Assembly: GCA_964594985.1 (NCBI GenBank)
Contig: CAZQNQ010000010.1
Span: forward strand, 62,001-126,000
Source of the DNA: JADLHS01 sp964594985
GTDB lineage: Bacteria; Verrucomicrobiota; Verrucomicrobiia; Limisphaerales; JADLHS01
DNA: 64,000 bases
Direction: 5' to 3'
The translations under genes were made by a program, and so were the position numbers. Below, in pieces: positions 8,265 through 15,917 of this stretch. Under the pieces are notes generated by a model. It saw nothing but the letters and a program-made list of their open reading frames with translations, was not told where the DNA came from and made no database searches. The stretch's first letter is position 1, and every line of letters starts with the position of its first letter.

Positions 8265-8282
8265 ACCTACCGAACGGTAGGT
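8265..8282. promoter_or_regulatory. TetR-type operator
   Basis: Perfect inverted repeat ACCTACCG-AA-CGGTAGGT, 8-bp arms with a 2-bp centre, 14 bp before the tetR start. Size and position fit the operator of the TetR-type repressor encoded next to it. A partial third half-site (TAGGTT) follows. Confidence 0.8.
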
Positions 8283-8467
8283 AGGTTTGCGCCCCCCGTC
8301 AAATTTTTTCCTGCGACAAGTGATGGACCTTCCGGCCCGCCAACCCCCTACCCATCCATGTCAGCCTTTGGAGATTGAATGTGGCACGGCCTTTTCCTAG
8401 GGTGAACGACGAATTTCGGCGCGCACCGCAGCGCTTGATGGACGAGCCGATCAAAAGAAAACCCATT

Positions 8468-9616
8468 ATGATGAAACATTTGACCCGTTGGCTTTGGCCT
8501 ACCGCCGCCGCCAGCCTGCTGTTGCTGACCACGTCCGGCTGCAATAAATCCGGCGGCGACACTATCAAAATCGGTGAATTCGCCTCGCTCACCGGCAAAG
8601 AAGCCACCTTCGGCATCTCGTCGCATGAAGGCACATTGCTGGCCATCGAGGAAATCAACGCCGCTGGCGGCCTGCTTGGCAAGAAACTGGAACTCCTCAC
8701 CGAAGACACCCAATCCAAATCCGGCGAGCCCGCCACGGTGGTAAACAAACTCATCTCCCGCGACGGAGTCGTAGGAATCCTCGGCGAAGTCGCTTCCAGT
8801 CGTTCCCTCGAAGCCGCCCCAATCTGTCAGCAGAACAAAATCCCGATGGTTTCGCCGTCCTCGACTAATCCGAAGGTTACCGAAGTCGGCGACTACATCT
8901 TCCGCGTCTGCTTCATCGATCCGTTCCAAGGCACGGTCATGGCCAACTTCGCCACCAAGTCGCTCAAAGCTACGAAGGTTGCCGTATTCACCGATGTGAA
9001 AAGCGACTACAGCAAAGGCCTGGCGAAATTTTTCAAGGAACAATTCGTCAAGAACGGCGGCCAGATCGGGGCGGAACTCGATTTCAACGGCGGCGACAAG
9101 GATTTCAAAGCGCAACTCACCGCCATCAAAGCCACCAATCCGGACGGCGTCTTCATCCCGGGCTATTACACCGACGCCGCGCTCATCGCGATTCAAGCCA
9201 AGCAACTCGGCTTGAACGTCCCGCTCTTCGGTGGCGACGGTTGGGAATCCGAGAAGCTCACCGAGATCGGCAAGGAAGCCGTCGAAGGACATTATTTCTC
9301 CACGCATTATTCTCCGGAGGTTGGCAGCGACATGAGCAAACAATTCGTCGAAAACTATCGCAAGCGGTGGAACGGCAAAAGTCCGGACGCTCTGGCCGCG
9401 TGCGGATATGATTCGGCCATCGTGCTGGTTGACGCCATCAAGCGCGCTGGCACCACCGACGGCCCGAAAGTCCGTGAAGCGCTCGCGGCGACGAAAGATT
9501 TCAAGGCCGTCACGGGGACCATCACGCTCAACGAACAACGCGATGCCACCAAAGCCGCCGTCATCCTGCAAGTCAAGGACGGGCAATTCAAATACTTGGA
9601 AACGGTCGCGCCTTGA
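8468..9616 (+). CDS. livK: Branched-chain amino-acid type ABC transporter, substrate-binding lipoprotein
   Basis: 382 residues from the ATG at 8468 (or 8471). An upstream in-frame ATG at 8375 would add 31 polar residues before the signal peptide and is unlikely. The signal is MKHLTRWLWPTAAASLLLLT with a lipobox ending TSGC, so the protein is an outer-leaflet or periplasmic lipoprotein. The mature part is a Peripla_BP_6 (Leu/Ile/Val-binding) domain: IKIGEFASLTGKEATFG, the AINAAGGLLGKKLEL-like segment, and DAVILVDAIKRAG-like helices near the end. It heads a livKHMGF cluster in the standard order. Substrate could be Leu/Ile/Val, other amino acids, urea or amides; sequence alone does not decide. 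Confidence 0.94.
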   Translation: MMKHLTRWLWPTAAASLLLLTTSGCNKSGGDTIKIGEFASLTGKEATFGISSHEGTLLAIEEINAAGGLLGKKLELLTEDTQSKSGEPATVVNKLISRDGVVGILGEVASSRSLEAAPICQQNKIPMVSPSSTNPKVTEVGDYIFRVCFIDPFQGTVMANFATKSLKATKVAVFTDVKSDYSKGLAKFFKEQFVKNGGQIGAELDFNGGDKDFKAQLTAIKATNPDGVFIPGYYTDAALIAIQAKQLGLNVPLFGGDGWESEKLTEIGKEAVEGHYFSTHYSPEVGSDMSKQFVENYRKRWNGKSPDALAACGYDSAIVLVDAIKRAGTTDGPKVREALAATKDFKAVTGTITLNEQRDATKAAVILQVKDGQFKYLETVAP

Positions 9617-9652
9617 GGCACGCTAGCGCCGGTTTTTCTGCGCCGACGCGAA

Positions 9653-10564
9653 ATGACCGAATTCCTCCAGCAACTAATTAACGGATTTGCGCTTGGCGCA
9701 ATCTACGCCCTCATCGCCCTCGGCTACACGATGGTCTATGGCATTCTGCGCTTCATCAACTTCGCCCACGGTGACGTCTTCATGCTCGGCGCGTTCGCGG
9801 GATATTTTCTCGCGCCGCTGGTGGGGCGAATCCTCCCGGCCCAATCCTACGCGAGCGGCATCCTGATATTGGCTTTGGCGATGCTGGTTTGCGCCGCCAT
9901 CGGAATGTTGATTGAAATCCTCGCCTACCGTCCGCTGCGGCAACGCCCCAAACTCACCGTGCTCATCACCGCCATCGGCGTTTCCCTGTTCATCGAATAC
10001 ACCTGCCAGCATCGGTTCGTGTTCGGCGCCGCGCCGCGAAAATTCCCCGATCTCATCCCCATCACCACCTGGCATCTCGGCAACGTGGTCATCAGCTCCA
10101 CCCAGGTCATCGTCTTCGCGACGACCATCCTGCTGCTGCTCGCACTGCGGTTCATCGTCCAAAAAACCCGCGTCGGCACCGCGATGCGCGCCGTCTCCTT
10201 CAACGAACAGGCCGCCGCGTTAATGGGCGTGAACATCAACTCCATCATCTCCTTCACCTTCGGCCTCGGTTCGGCGCTCGCGGCGGCGGGCGGAATCCTG
10301 TTCGCGATGAATTACGCCAGCATTGATCCGCTCATGGGCGTGCAGACCGGCCTCAAAGCTTTCGTCGCCGCCGTCTTCGGCGGCATCGGCAATCTGCCCG
10401 GCGCGGCGCTCGGCGGATTGTTGCTCGGGATCATCGAAACCTTCGCGGGTGGCATTCCGGGCCTCTCGAATTACCGCGACGGCATCGCGTTCGCCATTCT
10501 CATCGGCGTGCTGATCTTTCGCCCGGCGGGATTGTTGGGGAAGGTGCAAACGGAAAAAGTCTGA
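9653..10564 (+). CDS. livH: Branched-chain amino-acid type ABC transporter, permease LivH
   Basis: 303 residues, BPD_transp_2 family, about eight membrane helices. The opening LINGFALGAIYALIALGYTMVYGILRFINFAHGD is diagnostic of LivH (helix 1 and the FINFAHGD motif). A second family signature, MRAVSFNEQAAALMGVN, lies near residues 180-195 and is the loop contacting the ATPase. It lies 36 bp after livK and overlaps livM by one base (TGATG), so translation is probably coupled. Confidence 0.96.
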   Translation: MTEFLQQLINGFALGAIYALIALGYTMVYGILRFINFAHGDVFMLGAFAGYFLAPLVGRILPAQSYASGILILALAMLVCAAIGMLIEILAYRPLRQRPKLTVLITAIGVSLFIEYTCQHRFVFGAAPRKFPDLIPITTWHLGNVVISSTQVIVFATTILLLLALRFIVQKTRVGTAMRAVSFNEQAAALMGVNINSIISFTFGLGSALAAAGGILFAMNYASIDPLMGVQTGLKAFVAAVFGGIGNLPGAALGGLLLGIIETFAGGIPGLSNYRDGIAFAILIGVLIFRPAGLLGKVQTEKV

Positions 10565-11481
10565 TGCAAACCGGCGCCAAACGATTTTTGATTGCCGCCG
10601 TTATCGTGGCGGCGGCGATCTCGCTGTTCTCGGCGCACTTCAACCGCTACTACCTCGGCATCGCGATTGATGTCGGCATCAACATCATCCTCGCCGTCAG
10701 CCTCAATCTCATCAACGGCCACACGGGACAATTCAGTCTCGGCCACGCCGGCTTCATGGCCGTGGGTGGTTACACTGCGGCGAAACTCAGCCTCACCCTC
10801 CAACCGCTGCTGCCACCGTGGGCGCAGCCGGTCATTTTCCTCGGAGGCTTGCTGCTTGGCGGCGGCATCGCGGCCGCGACCGGCCTGGCCGTCGGTGTTC
10901 CAACATTACGATTGCGCGGCGATTATCTCGCCATCGTGACGCTGGGTTTTGGGGAAATCATCCGCGTGATTTTCCAAACCACCGAAGCCTTTGGCGCCGC
11001 CACCGGACTGACCGGGATTCCGAATTGGACCACCTTCGGTTGGGCGTGGGCGGGCGCGGCCTGGTGCGTGTTCGTCATCACCTGCCTGGTAAACTCCACT
11101 TACGGCCGCGGCTTCATCGCCGTGCATGACGACGAAGTGGCCGCCAGCGCCAGCGGCATCAATCCCGTGCGCTACAAAGTCACCGCGTTTGTCATCGGTG
11201 CGTTCTTCGCCGGCATCGCCGGCGGACTCTACGCGCATCACAAATCATTTCTTTCTCCGACTGGTTTCGATTTCATGAAATCCATAGACATCGTCGTGAT
11301 GGTGATTCTCGGCGGCATGGGACGCACTGCTGGCGTCATCATCGCTGCCGTATTGCTGACCTTGTTGCCGGAATTCCTGCGCGGCTTCGCGGACTACCGG
11401 ATGATCATCTACTCGCTGCTGATCATCATACTCATGATTGCGCGACCGCAGGGGTTGTTCACGTTTGGAAAGAAAAGCTAA
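10564..11481 (+). CDS. livM: Branched-chain amino-acid type ABC transporter, permease LivM
   Basis: 305 residues, BPD_transp_2 family, second permease of the heterodimeric channel. Family motifs include YYLGIAIDVGINIILAVSLNLINGHTGQFSLGHAGFMAVGGYTAA (residues about 21-65) and the ATPase-contact loop RGFIAVHDDEVAASASGIN (about 179-197). There is no fused ATPase domain. It overlaps livH by one base. A 155-bp gap containing a repeat palindrome separates it from livG, an unusual interruption in an otherwise tight operon. Confidence 0.95.
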   Translation: MQTGAKRFLIAAVIVAAAISLFSAHFNRYYLGIAIDVGINIILAVSLNLINGHTGQFSLGHAGFMAVGGYTAAKLSLTLQPLLPPWAQPVIFLGGLLLGGGIAAATGLAVGVPTLRLRGDYLAIVTLGFGEIIRVIFQTTEAFGAATGLTGIPNWTTFGWAWAGAAWCVFVITCLVNSTYGRGFIAVHDDEVAASASGINPVRYKVTAFVIGAFFAGIAGGLYAHHKSFLSPTGFDFMKSIDIVVMVILGGMGRTAGVIIAAVLLTLLPEFLRGFADYRMIIYSLLIIILMIARPQGLFTFGKKS

Positions 11482-11628
11482 CCACGAATGAACACAAATG
11501 AACACAAATGTGAATGTAGTGGTAGGGCGCGTCACTCCGTGCGCGCCGCACCGGGTCAGACAGCCAACGGCGCGCACGGAGTGACGCGCCCTACCTGTGT
11601 CATTCGTGGCCATCCGTGGTTTGAAATT
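11482..11628. repeat. 73-bp palindrome (copy 1) with outer flanking arms, between livM and livG
   Basis: Core 11522-11594: perfect 27-nt arms (11522-11548 and 11568-11594, beginning GTAGGGCGCGTCACTCCGTG) with a 19-nt loop. Outer arms of a different sequence class flank it: ACCACGAATGAACACAAATG at 11483 onward, and a degenerate complement ending CCATCCGTGGTTTG near 11624. Further copies of the core lie at 30834-30906 and 46771-46843. Confidence 0.92.
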
Positions 11629-11636
11629 CAATAACG

Positions 11637-12416
11637 ATGTCCACCCTGCTTCAACTCGACAAAGTCACCATCCGCTTCGGCGGATTGACGGCGGTGTCGG
11701 AAGTGGATTTGCGGATCGGCGCGCAGGAACTGGTCGGCCTTATCGGCCCGAACGGCGCGGGCAAGACCACGGTGTTCAACCTCATCACCGGCGTCTATCA
11801 ACCCACCAACGGCGCGATCACCTTTAACAGCCAGCCCACGGCAGAGTTGAAGCCGTTCCAACTCACCAAGCTCGGCATCGCGCGGACGTTCCAGAACATC
11901 CGCCTGTTTGCGAGCATGAACGTATTCGACAACGTCCGCACCGCCGTGCAGGTGCATCGCGCGCACGGCGTCGTCAATGCCCTCTGGCGGGGCAAAGCCT
12001 TTCGTGCCGGCGAAGCCGAAGTCACCGCCACTGTGATGGAGCTGCTGGAAATTTTTCAACTCGGCAAACATCGCGATGAGCCAGCGAAATGTCTTTCCTA
12101 CGGCGACCAGCGCCGGCTCGAAATCGTCCGCGCCCTCGCCACCAAACCAAAGCTGCTGTTGCTCGATGAACCTGCCGCCGGCATGAACCCGACCGAGAAA
12201 GTCGAACTGACGAAACTTATTCGCTTCATCAAAGAGAAATTTCAGATTGCAGTTCTGTTGGTCGAACACGACATGCAGGTCGTCATGGGCATCTGTGAGC
12301 GGATTGCGGTGCTGGATTACGGCGTCAAAATCGCCGAAGGCACGCCAACCGAAGTGCGCGCGGACCCGAAAGTGATTGAAGCCTACTTGGGCCAGGAGGC
12401 GGTGAAGCATGCTTGA
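11637..12416 (+). CDS. livG: Branched-chain amino-acid type ABC transporter, ATP-binding protein LivG
   Basis: 259 residues. ABC ATPase of the BCA_ABC_TP_C class: Walker A GPNGAGKTT (about residues 38-46), Q-loop region, signature CLSYGDQRRLEIVRAL (the LSYG-type signature usual in LivG), Walker B LLLLDEPAAGMNP, His-switch EHDMQVVMGICERIAVLDYG, and the C-terminal VIEAYLGQE motif of the family. It overlaps livF by 8 bp. Confidence 0.96.
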   Translation: MSTLLQLDKVTIRFGGLTAVSEVDLRIGAQELVGLIGPNGAGKTTVFNLITGVYQPTNGAITFNSQPTAELKPFQLTKLGIARTFQNIRLFASMNVFDNVRTAVQVHRAHGVVNALWRGKAFRAGEAEVTATVMELLEIFQLGKHRDEPAKCLSYGDQRRLEIVRALATKPKLLLLDEPAAGMNPTEKVELTKLIRFIKEKFQIAVLLVEHDMQVVMGICERIAVLDYGVKIAEGTPTEVRADPKVIEAYLGQEAVKHA

Positions 12417-13116
12417 GATTAAGAATCTTCACGTCTGCTACGGTGTCATCAGCGCGTTGCAGGGCGTCTCGTTGTCCGTGAAGGCCGGCAGCATCGTCAC
12501 GCTCATCGGCGCGAATGGCGCGGGCAAAAGCACGACGCTCCGCGCCATCTCCGGTTTGGTGAAGCCACGCAGTGGCGAAATCCTCTTCAACGGCAAAAAC
12601 ATTTCCGGTCTGCCCGCGCACGAGATCGTAAAGCTTGGCCTCTCGCACGTGCCCGAGGGGCGGATGGTTTTCGCGAACCTGACCGTTCACGAAAACCTGA
12701 TGATGGGCGCGTATCTCCAGCGCGATAAAACCGTCATCCAGCAGGAACTGGAACTGGTTTTCAAAACCTTCCCCCGCTTGAAAGAGCGCGAGAAGCAGGT
12801 CGCCGGCACACTCAGCGGCGGCGAACAACAGATGCTCGCCATCGGTCGCGCGCTGATGAGCAAGCCGAAGTTTTTGATGCTGGATGAGCCTTCCCTCGGC
12901 ATCGCGCCGTTGCTGGTGAAAACCATCTTCGAGAAAATCGTGGCGATCAACCGCACGCACGGCATCACCATCCTGCTCGTCGAACAGAACGCCAATCTCG
13001 CGCTGGAAATCTCGCACTACGGCTACGTGCTGGAGACGGGCAAAATCATTTTGCAGAACGAATCGGCCGCCCTGCGCGCCGATCCCAAAGTCCGCAGCGC
13101 CTATCTCGGCGGCTAG
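12409..13116 (+). CDS. livF: Branched-chain amino-acid type ABC transporter, ATP-binding protein LivF
   Basis: 235 residues. Second ABC ATPase: Walker A GANGAGKST (about residues 36-44), signature LSGGEQQMLAIGRAL, Walker B FLMLDEPSLGIAPL, His-switch VEQNANLALEISHYGYVLETG, and the C-terminal VRSAYLGG. It starts inside livG. Its TAG stop (13114-13116) directly abuts the first base of a palindromic element. Confidence 0.96.
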   Translation: MLEIKNLHVCYGVISALQGVSLSVKAGSIVTLIGANGAGKSTTLRAISGLVKPRSGEILFNGKNISGLPAHEIVKLGLSHVPEGRMVFANLTVHENLMMGAYLQRDKTVIQQELELVFKTFPRLKEREKQVAGTLSGGEQQMLAIGRALMSKPKFLMLDEPSLGIAPLLVKTIFEKIVAINRTHGITILLVEQNANLALEISHYGYVLETGKIILQNESAALRADPKVRSAYLGG

Positions 13117-13248
13117 GAGCGCCGATCTCCAGATCGGCTCGAAGTAGTTCCGGGCAGCATCTTCCTCACGCCAAGGTCGCCAAGTGCGCAAAGAGTTTCT
13201 TCCCGTCTTCTTTGCGGCCCTTGCGCCCTTGGCGTGAGGAAGGCGCTC
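13117..13248. repeat. Nested palindromic element between livF and the putative anti-sigma gene
   Basis: Outer arms GAGCGCC (13117-13123) and GGCGCTC (13242-13248). A small hairpin GCCGATCT-CC-AGATCGGC lies at 13121-13138. Inner long arms run from CTTCCTCACGCCAAGG (13161 onward) to its complement CCTTGGCGTGAGGAAG ending at 13242, built from repeats of the word GCCAAGG/CGCCAAG. Both flanking convergent genes end with a TAG codon that touches or overlaps the element edge. Confidence 0.85.
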
Positions 13249-13742
13249 TAGTTGTGGCCGGCCAGCGGTTCGACCAGGACCAATTCGGCGTCGTGCGGGC
13301 CACGACGCACCAGGACGGCGATGTTCGGCTTGGCCAGTTCCAACAGTTCCTCGTCATTGACGGAATGATAATTCGCGCCGGTCGTGCGCACCTCCACCAC
13401 GGTGCCGCCGGAATGAACCGTCTGCTCGGGGGACAAGGGTTGACTGCTTACCAGTTGTTCCGCTGTCAGGGCAAACGTGGTCACGGTTTCAAAATTCGGG
13501 GGAACGATGGGTTTGTGAGCGAGATCAGCTTTGGGCTTTCGCGCCTCGAATTGAAACAGAAAGGCGGACACCACCGCCACGACCACCGCCACCGTAACAC
13601 CGACGCGCCGAGCCTGTCGCCGGTGCCGACGCCGGCGGGCGAGTTGCAGCAACTGGTCGAGGGCAGCGGCGTTCAAACCGGCCTCCGACTCATCCGCCAG
13701 CACGTCGTTCAGCAATTGTTCCTGGTCAGTCCGCCGCTTCAT
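13248..13742 (-). CDS. Hypothetical single-pass membrane protein, putative anti-sigma partner
   Basis: 164 residues. A charged cytoplasmic N-terminus (MKRRTDQEQLLNDVLADESE, then a run of about ten basic residues near 36-46), one membrane helix (VGVTVAVVVAVVSAFLFQF, about 47-65) and an exported C-terminal part with no motif I recognise. It overlaps the 3' end of the ECF sigma gene by 17 bp. A small single-pass protein directly downstream of and overlapping an ECF sigma gene is the usual arrangement of an anti-sigma factor, but no zinc-type HxxxCxxC motif is visible, so that role is inferred from position only. The TAG stop overlaps the end of a palindromic element. Confidence 0.6.
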   Translation of the reverse strand: MKRRTDQEQLLNDVLADESEAGLNAAALDQLLQLARRRRHRRQARRVGVTVAVVVAVVSAFLFQFEARKPKADLAHKPIVPPNFETVTTFALTAEQLVSSQPLSPEQTVHSGGTVVEVRTTGANYHSVNDEELLELAKPNIAVLVRRGPHDAELVLVEPLAGHN

Positions 13743-14349
13743 GTTTCAATTTTTCGAGCAACAGTTCCTTCAACTTCCGACGCGCGCGGGTGAGGCGCGA
13801 TTCCACCGCTTTCTCGCTGGTCTGAAAGGTTGTGGCGATGGCGCGCACGCTTTCGCCGCTGAAGTATTTTCGTTCCACCAAGGCGCGTTCCTCGCCGGGC
13901 AGTTCGGTGATGAGACTTTCCAATTCAGCCAGCAATTGTGCGTCAGCCGCGCCGTTTTCGAGATGCGGTGCGGTGGTTTCCACATGCGTCTTGAACCGGT
14001 CGAGGAAGGCGCGGTAGCGACTGCGCTTGCGGTGACGGTCGGCAAACGCGGTGCGCGCCAGCACTGTGAGCCAGTTCCAGAACTGCGCTTCGTCGGTGAA
14101 AATCTTGATGTGCCGCACGACGCGCACCAACGTCGCCTGCAAAGTTTCGCGCGCGGCATCTTCGTCGCCTCTGGCGATGACGAGCAGGTAACGCAACAAG
14201 CGCGGAAAGTAGGCTTCATGAAAGGTTCGATACGCAGTTTCATCGCCCGCCACCATCCCGCGCGTCAATGGAAACACCGCCAGTGGCGCAGAGGGTGTAA
14301 CTTCCCCAGCGTCACCCGCAACGCTTGTTTGCTGTGAGTGAGCGCCCAA
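13726..14349 (-). CDS. RNA polymerase ECF-type sigma-70 factor
   Basis: Up to 207 residues from a TTG at 14349; a GTG at 14277 and an ATG at 14256 are possible later starts. Region 2 is visible as DETAYRTFHEAYFPRLLRYLL, then ARETLQATLVRVVRHIKIFTDEAQFWNWLTVLARTAFADRHRK. Region 4 is GEERALVERKYFSGESVRAIATTFQTSEKAVESRLTRARRKLKEL, a typical sigma-70 r4_2 helix-turn-helix. It is the upstream member of a two-gene unit with a putative membrane anti-sigma factor. Targets are unknown. Confidence 0.85.
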   Translation of the reverse strand: MGAHSQQTSVAGDAGEVTPSAPLAVFPLTRGMVAGDETAYRTFHEAYFPRLLRYLLVIARGDEDAARETLQATLVRVVRHIKIFTDEAQFWNWLTVLARTAFADRHRKRSRYRAFLDRFKTHVETTAPHLENGAADAQLLAELESLITELPGEERALVERKYFSGESVRAIATTFQTSEKAVESRLTRARRKLKELLLEKLKHEAAD

Positions 14350-14378
14350 GTTTTTTCAGGTTCACAGAGTTGGAAAAC

Positions 14379-15245
14379 TCAAGGTTCGCTCACAGAAGTT
14401 GGGGCAGGCTTGGGTAATGCTGGTAATTTTGCCGCAGAGGCAGACCCGGCCGCTCTCCGTTCGATTTCAGTCATCCGCGCGTAAGGATCAATCGGCAAGC
14501 CCGTTGCTGGATCTATGGTGGATTTCTGGGTCAATGCTTTCAGCACTGCGTCAATGGTTTCAAGTTTTCCGGGTTCGCCCACCGCGATCAGTAGTTTGGT
14601 TTCCTTGTGGAAGCTGATGCTGGGCGTTTCCTTTTCGCCGAGCATCTTCCAGCCGGTCTGGATGGCGGTGGTGATGTCTTCCACTTTCAATCCTTGGTCC
14701 AGATAGGGTGTGAGCGCGTAGAAACGCGATATCTTCAACGGCACAGGCTTTGTCTCCCAGGCTGAGAAATCAGGCGGCTGCTGACGTCCGCGAAAATACC
14801 AGATCGCATCATCGGAGAGAGAGCCGCCGGTCTGGAAGCTGATCGAAGTTTGAAGTTGTTGGTAGGAAGAACCCCCGCCGCCATAAGTGGAAGTGCGATA
14901 CGGTACGAACTTCACGCTCGCCATTTCCATGGCCCGGAATAGCTCAAACACAGTGACCTGCGACATTCGAAGCGCCGAAATGCTCTCGTTAGCATATTCG
15001 TCGGGGATGACCACGTTCAACGGGCGCCCCGTGGCTTTCTCGATGGCAGCAACCAGTTGTTTGGGGGTTCCGCCCGGGAAATCGAGATTGAATTTGGTGA
15101 GCTTGGGCGCTTCAACCCCGCCCGCCGTTGGCTCCACACCTTTTAAGGCCCGGACAGGAAGTGTTGCGGCCGGAGGTGGGGAAGCGGCGGGTTGACCTGA
15201 GGCAGAAGCAGTGACGAGCAGAAGCAGACAGAGGTGTTTTTTCAT
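14379..15245 (-). CDS. Secreted protein with secretin N-domain-like (STN) region
   Basis: 288 residues. An N-terminal signal peptide (MKKHLCLLLLVTASASGQPA) is followed by a proline/alanine-rich linker. Residues about 50-115 (FNLDFPGGTPKQLVAAIEKATGRPLNVVIPD, then the VTVFELFRAM segment) look like the short domain found at the N-terminus of secretins and TonB receptors. A second similar part may lie at about 185-245 (LKVEDITTAIQTGWKML, then FHKETKLLIAVGEPGKLETIDAVLKAL, secretin N-domain style). There is no secretin pore domain. It lies just downstream of the ECF sigma/anti-sigma pair on the opposite side of the sigma gene. Role unknown; periplasmic location is inferred. Confidence 0.6.
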   Translation of the reverse strand: MKKHLCLLLLVTASASGQPAASPPPAATLPVRALKGVEPTAGGVEAPKLTKFNLDFPGGTPKQLVAAIEKATGRPLNVVIPDEYANESISALRMSQVTVFELFRAMEMASVKFVPYRTSTYGGGGSSYQQLQTSISFQTGGSLSDDAIWYFRGRQQPPDFSAWETKPVPLKISRFYALTPYLDQGLKVEDITTAIQTGWKMLGEKETPSISFHKETKLLIAVGEPGKLETIDAVLKALTQKSTIDPATGLPIDPYARMTEIERRAAGSASAAKLPALPKPAPTSVSEP

Positions 15246-15422
15246 TTGAGTGGGGTTTCAGTTTATTCTCTATCCTGAAAGACGCCGCAACACCAGAAAT
15301 CCTTCGCGGCAATTTTCAAGCCCTCCCCGCCGGACTTTTCACGATGTCACCGGCCCCACTCCAAATGGCAAACCACCGGGCCGCCCCAGACCTGGAGCAA
15401 CACGGTGGTTCACTTGAATGGT

Positions 15423-15881
15423 TCAGGCTTTCCCGCCGAACGACACATAGTCGTCCACGTCGAGCATGTCCGCCCACGTGCGGATGTCCTCGCGCGTCTT
15501 GCTCAACTTGCCAACCGCCTCGGCGAAGTAGCCCAGCGTTTCCGCGTCGCTATCCGGGCCGCGATTATCCTGGAACTGGCTCCAGCCCGCGATTTCCCAG
15601 GCATCATGCTTGTGCTTCGCGTTGGCATTGATCCATTCGAGGATTTCGCCGTCCCCCTTGCCGGTGGCGACTTCGGCCTTCAACGCCTCGGGATCGAGGT
15701 CGAGGAAGCTTAACAGTCGCTGGTCGAGCGGACAGTTATAGTGGTAGTCGCCGTTCTTGCCAATCAAGGTGGCGCGGCATTTATCCAGCATCCGCGGCAG
15801 CAACGCGTATCCGCCGAGGCGGACGCGCGGACTGCGCGGAGCGCGTTGCGTGAGGTCAGGGGCATTTAATTTAGTGCTCAT
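15423..15881 (-). CDS. DUF5069 domain protein
   Basis: 152 residues. The opening APDLTQRAPRSPRVRLGGYALLPRMLDKCRATL is the signature of the DUF5069 family, known to me mainly from Verrucomicrobiota and Planctomycetota. The whole chain matches one domain (ILEWINANAKHKHDAWEIAGWSQF near residues 80-103). No catalytic motif is evident and the function is not established. It is soluble. It lies about 36 bp after the group 2 sigma factor stop, on the same strand. Confidence 0.85.
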   Translation of the reverse strand: MSTKLNAPDLTQRAPRSPRVRLGGYALLPRMLDKCRATLIGKNGDYHYNCPLDQRLLSFLDLDPEALKAEVATGKGDGEILEWINANAKHKHDAWEIAGWSQFQDNRGPDSDAETLGYFAEAVGKLSKTREDIRTWADMLDVDDYVSFGGKA

Positions 15882-15917
15882 GTTCGTTTGATTTACGGTT
15901 GTTGGGTTTGGTTTTGG

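Noticed and set aside
8375..8467. Upstream in-frame start (31 codons) for livK
   Set aside because: It would put a polar stretch before a clear lipoprotein signal peptide.
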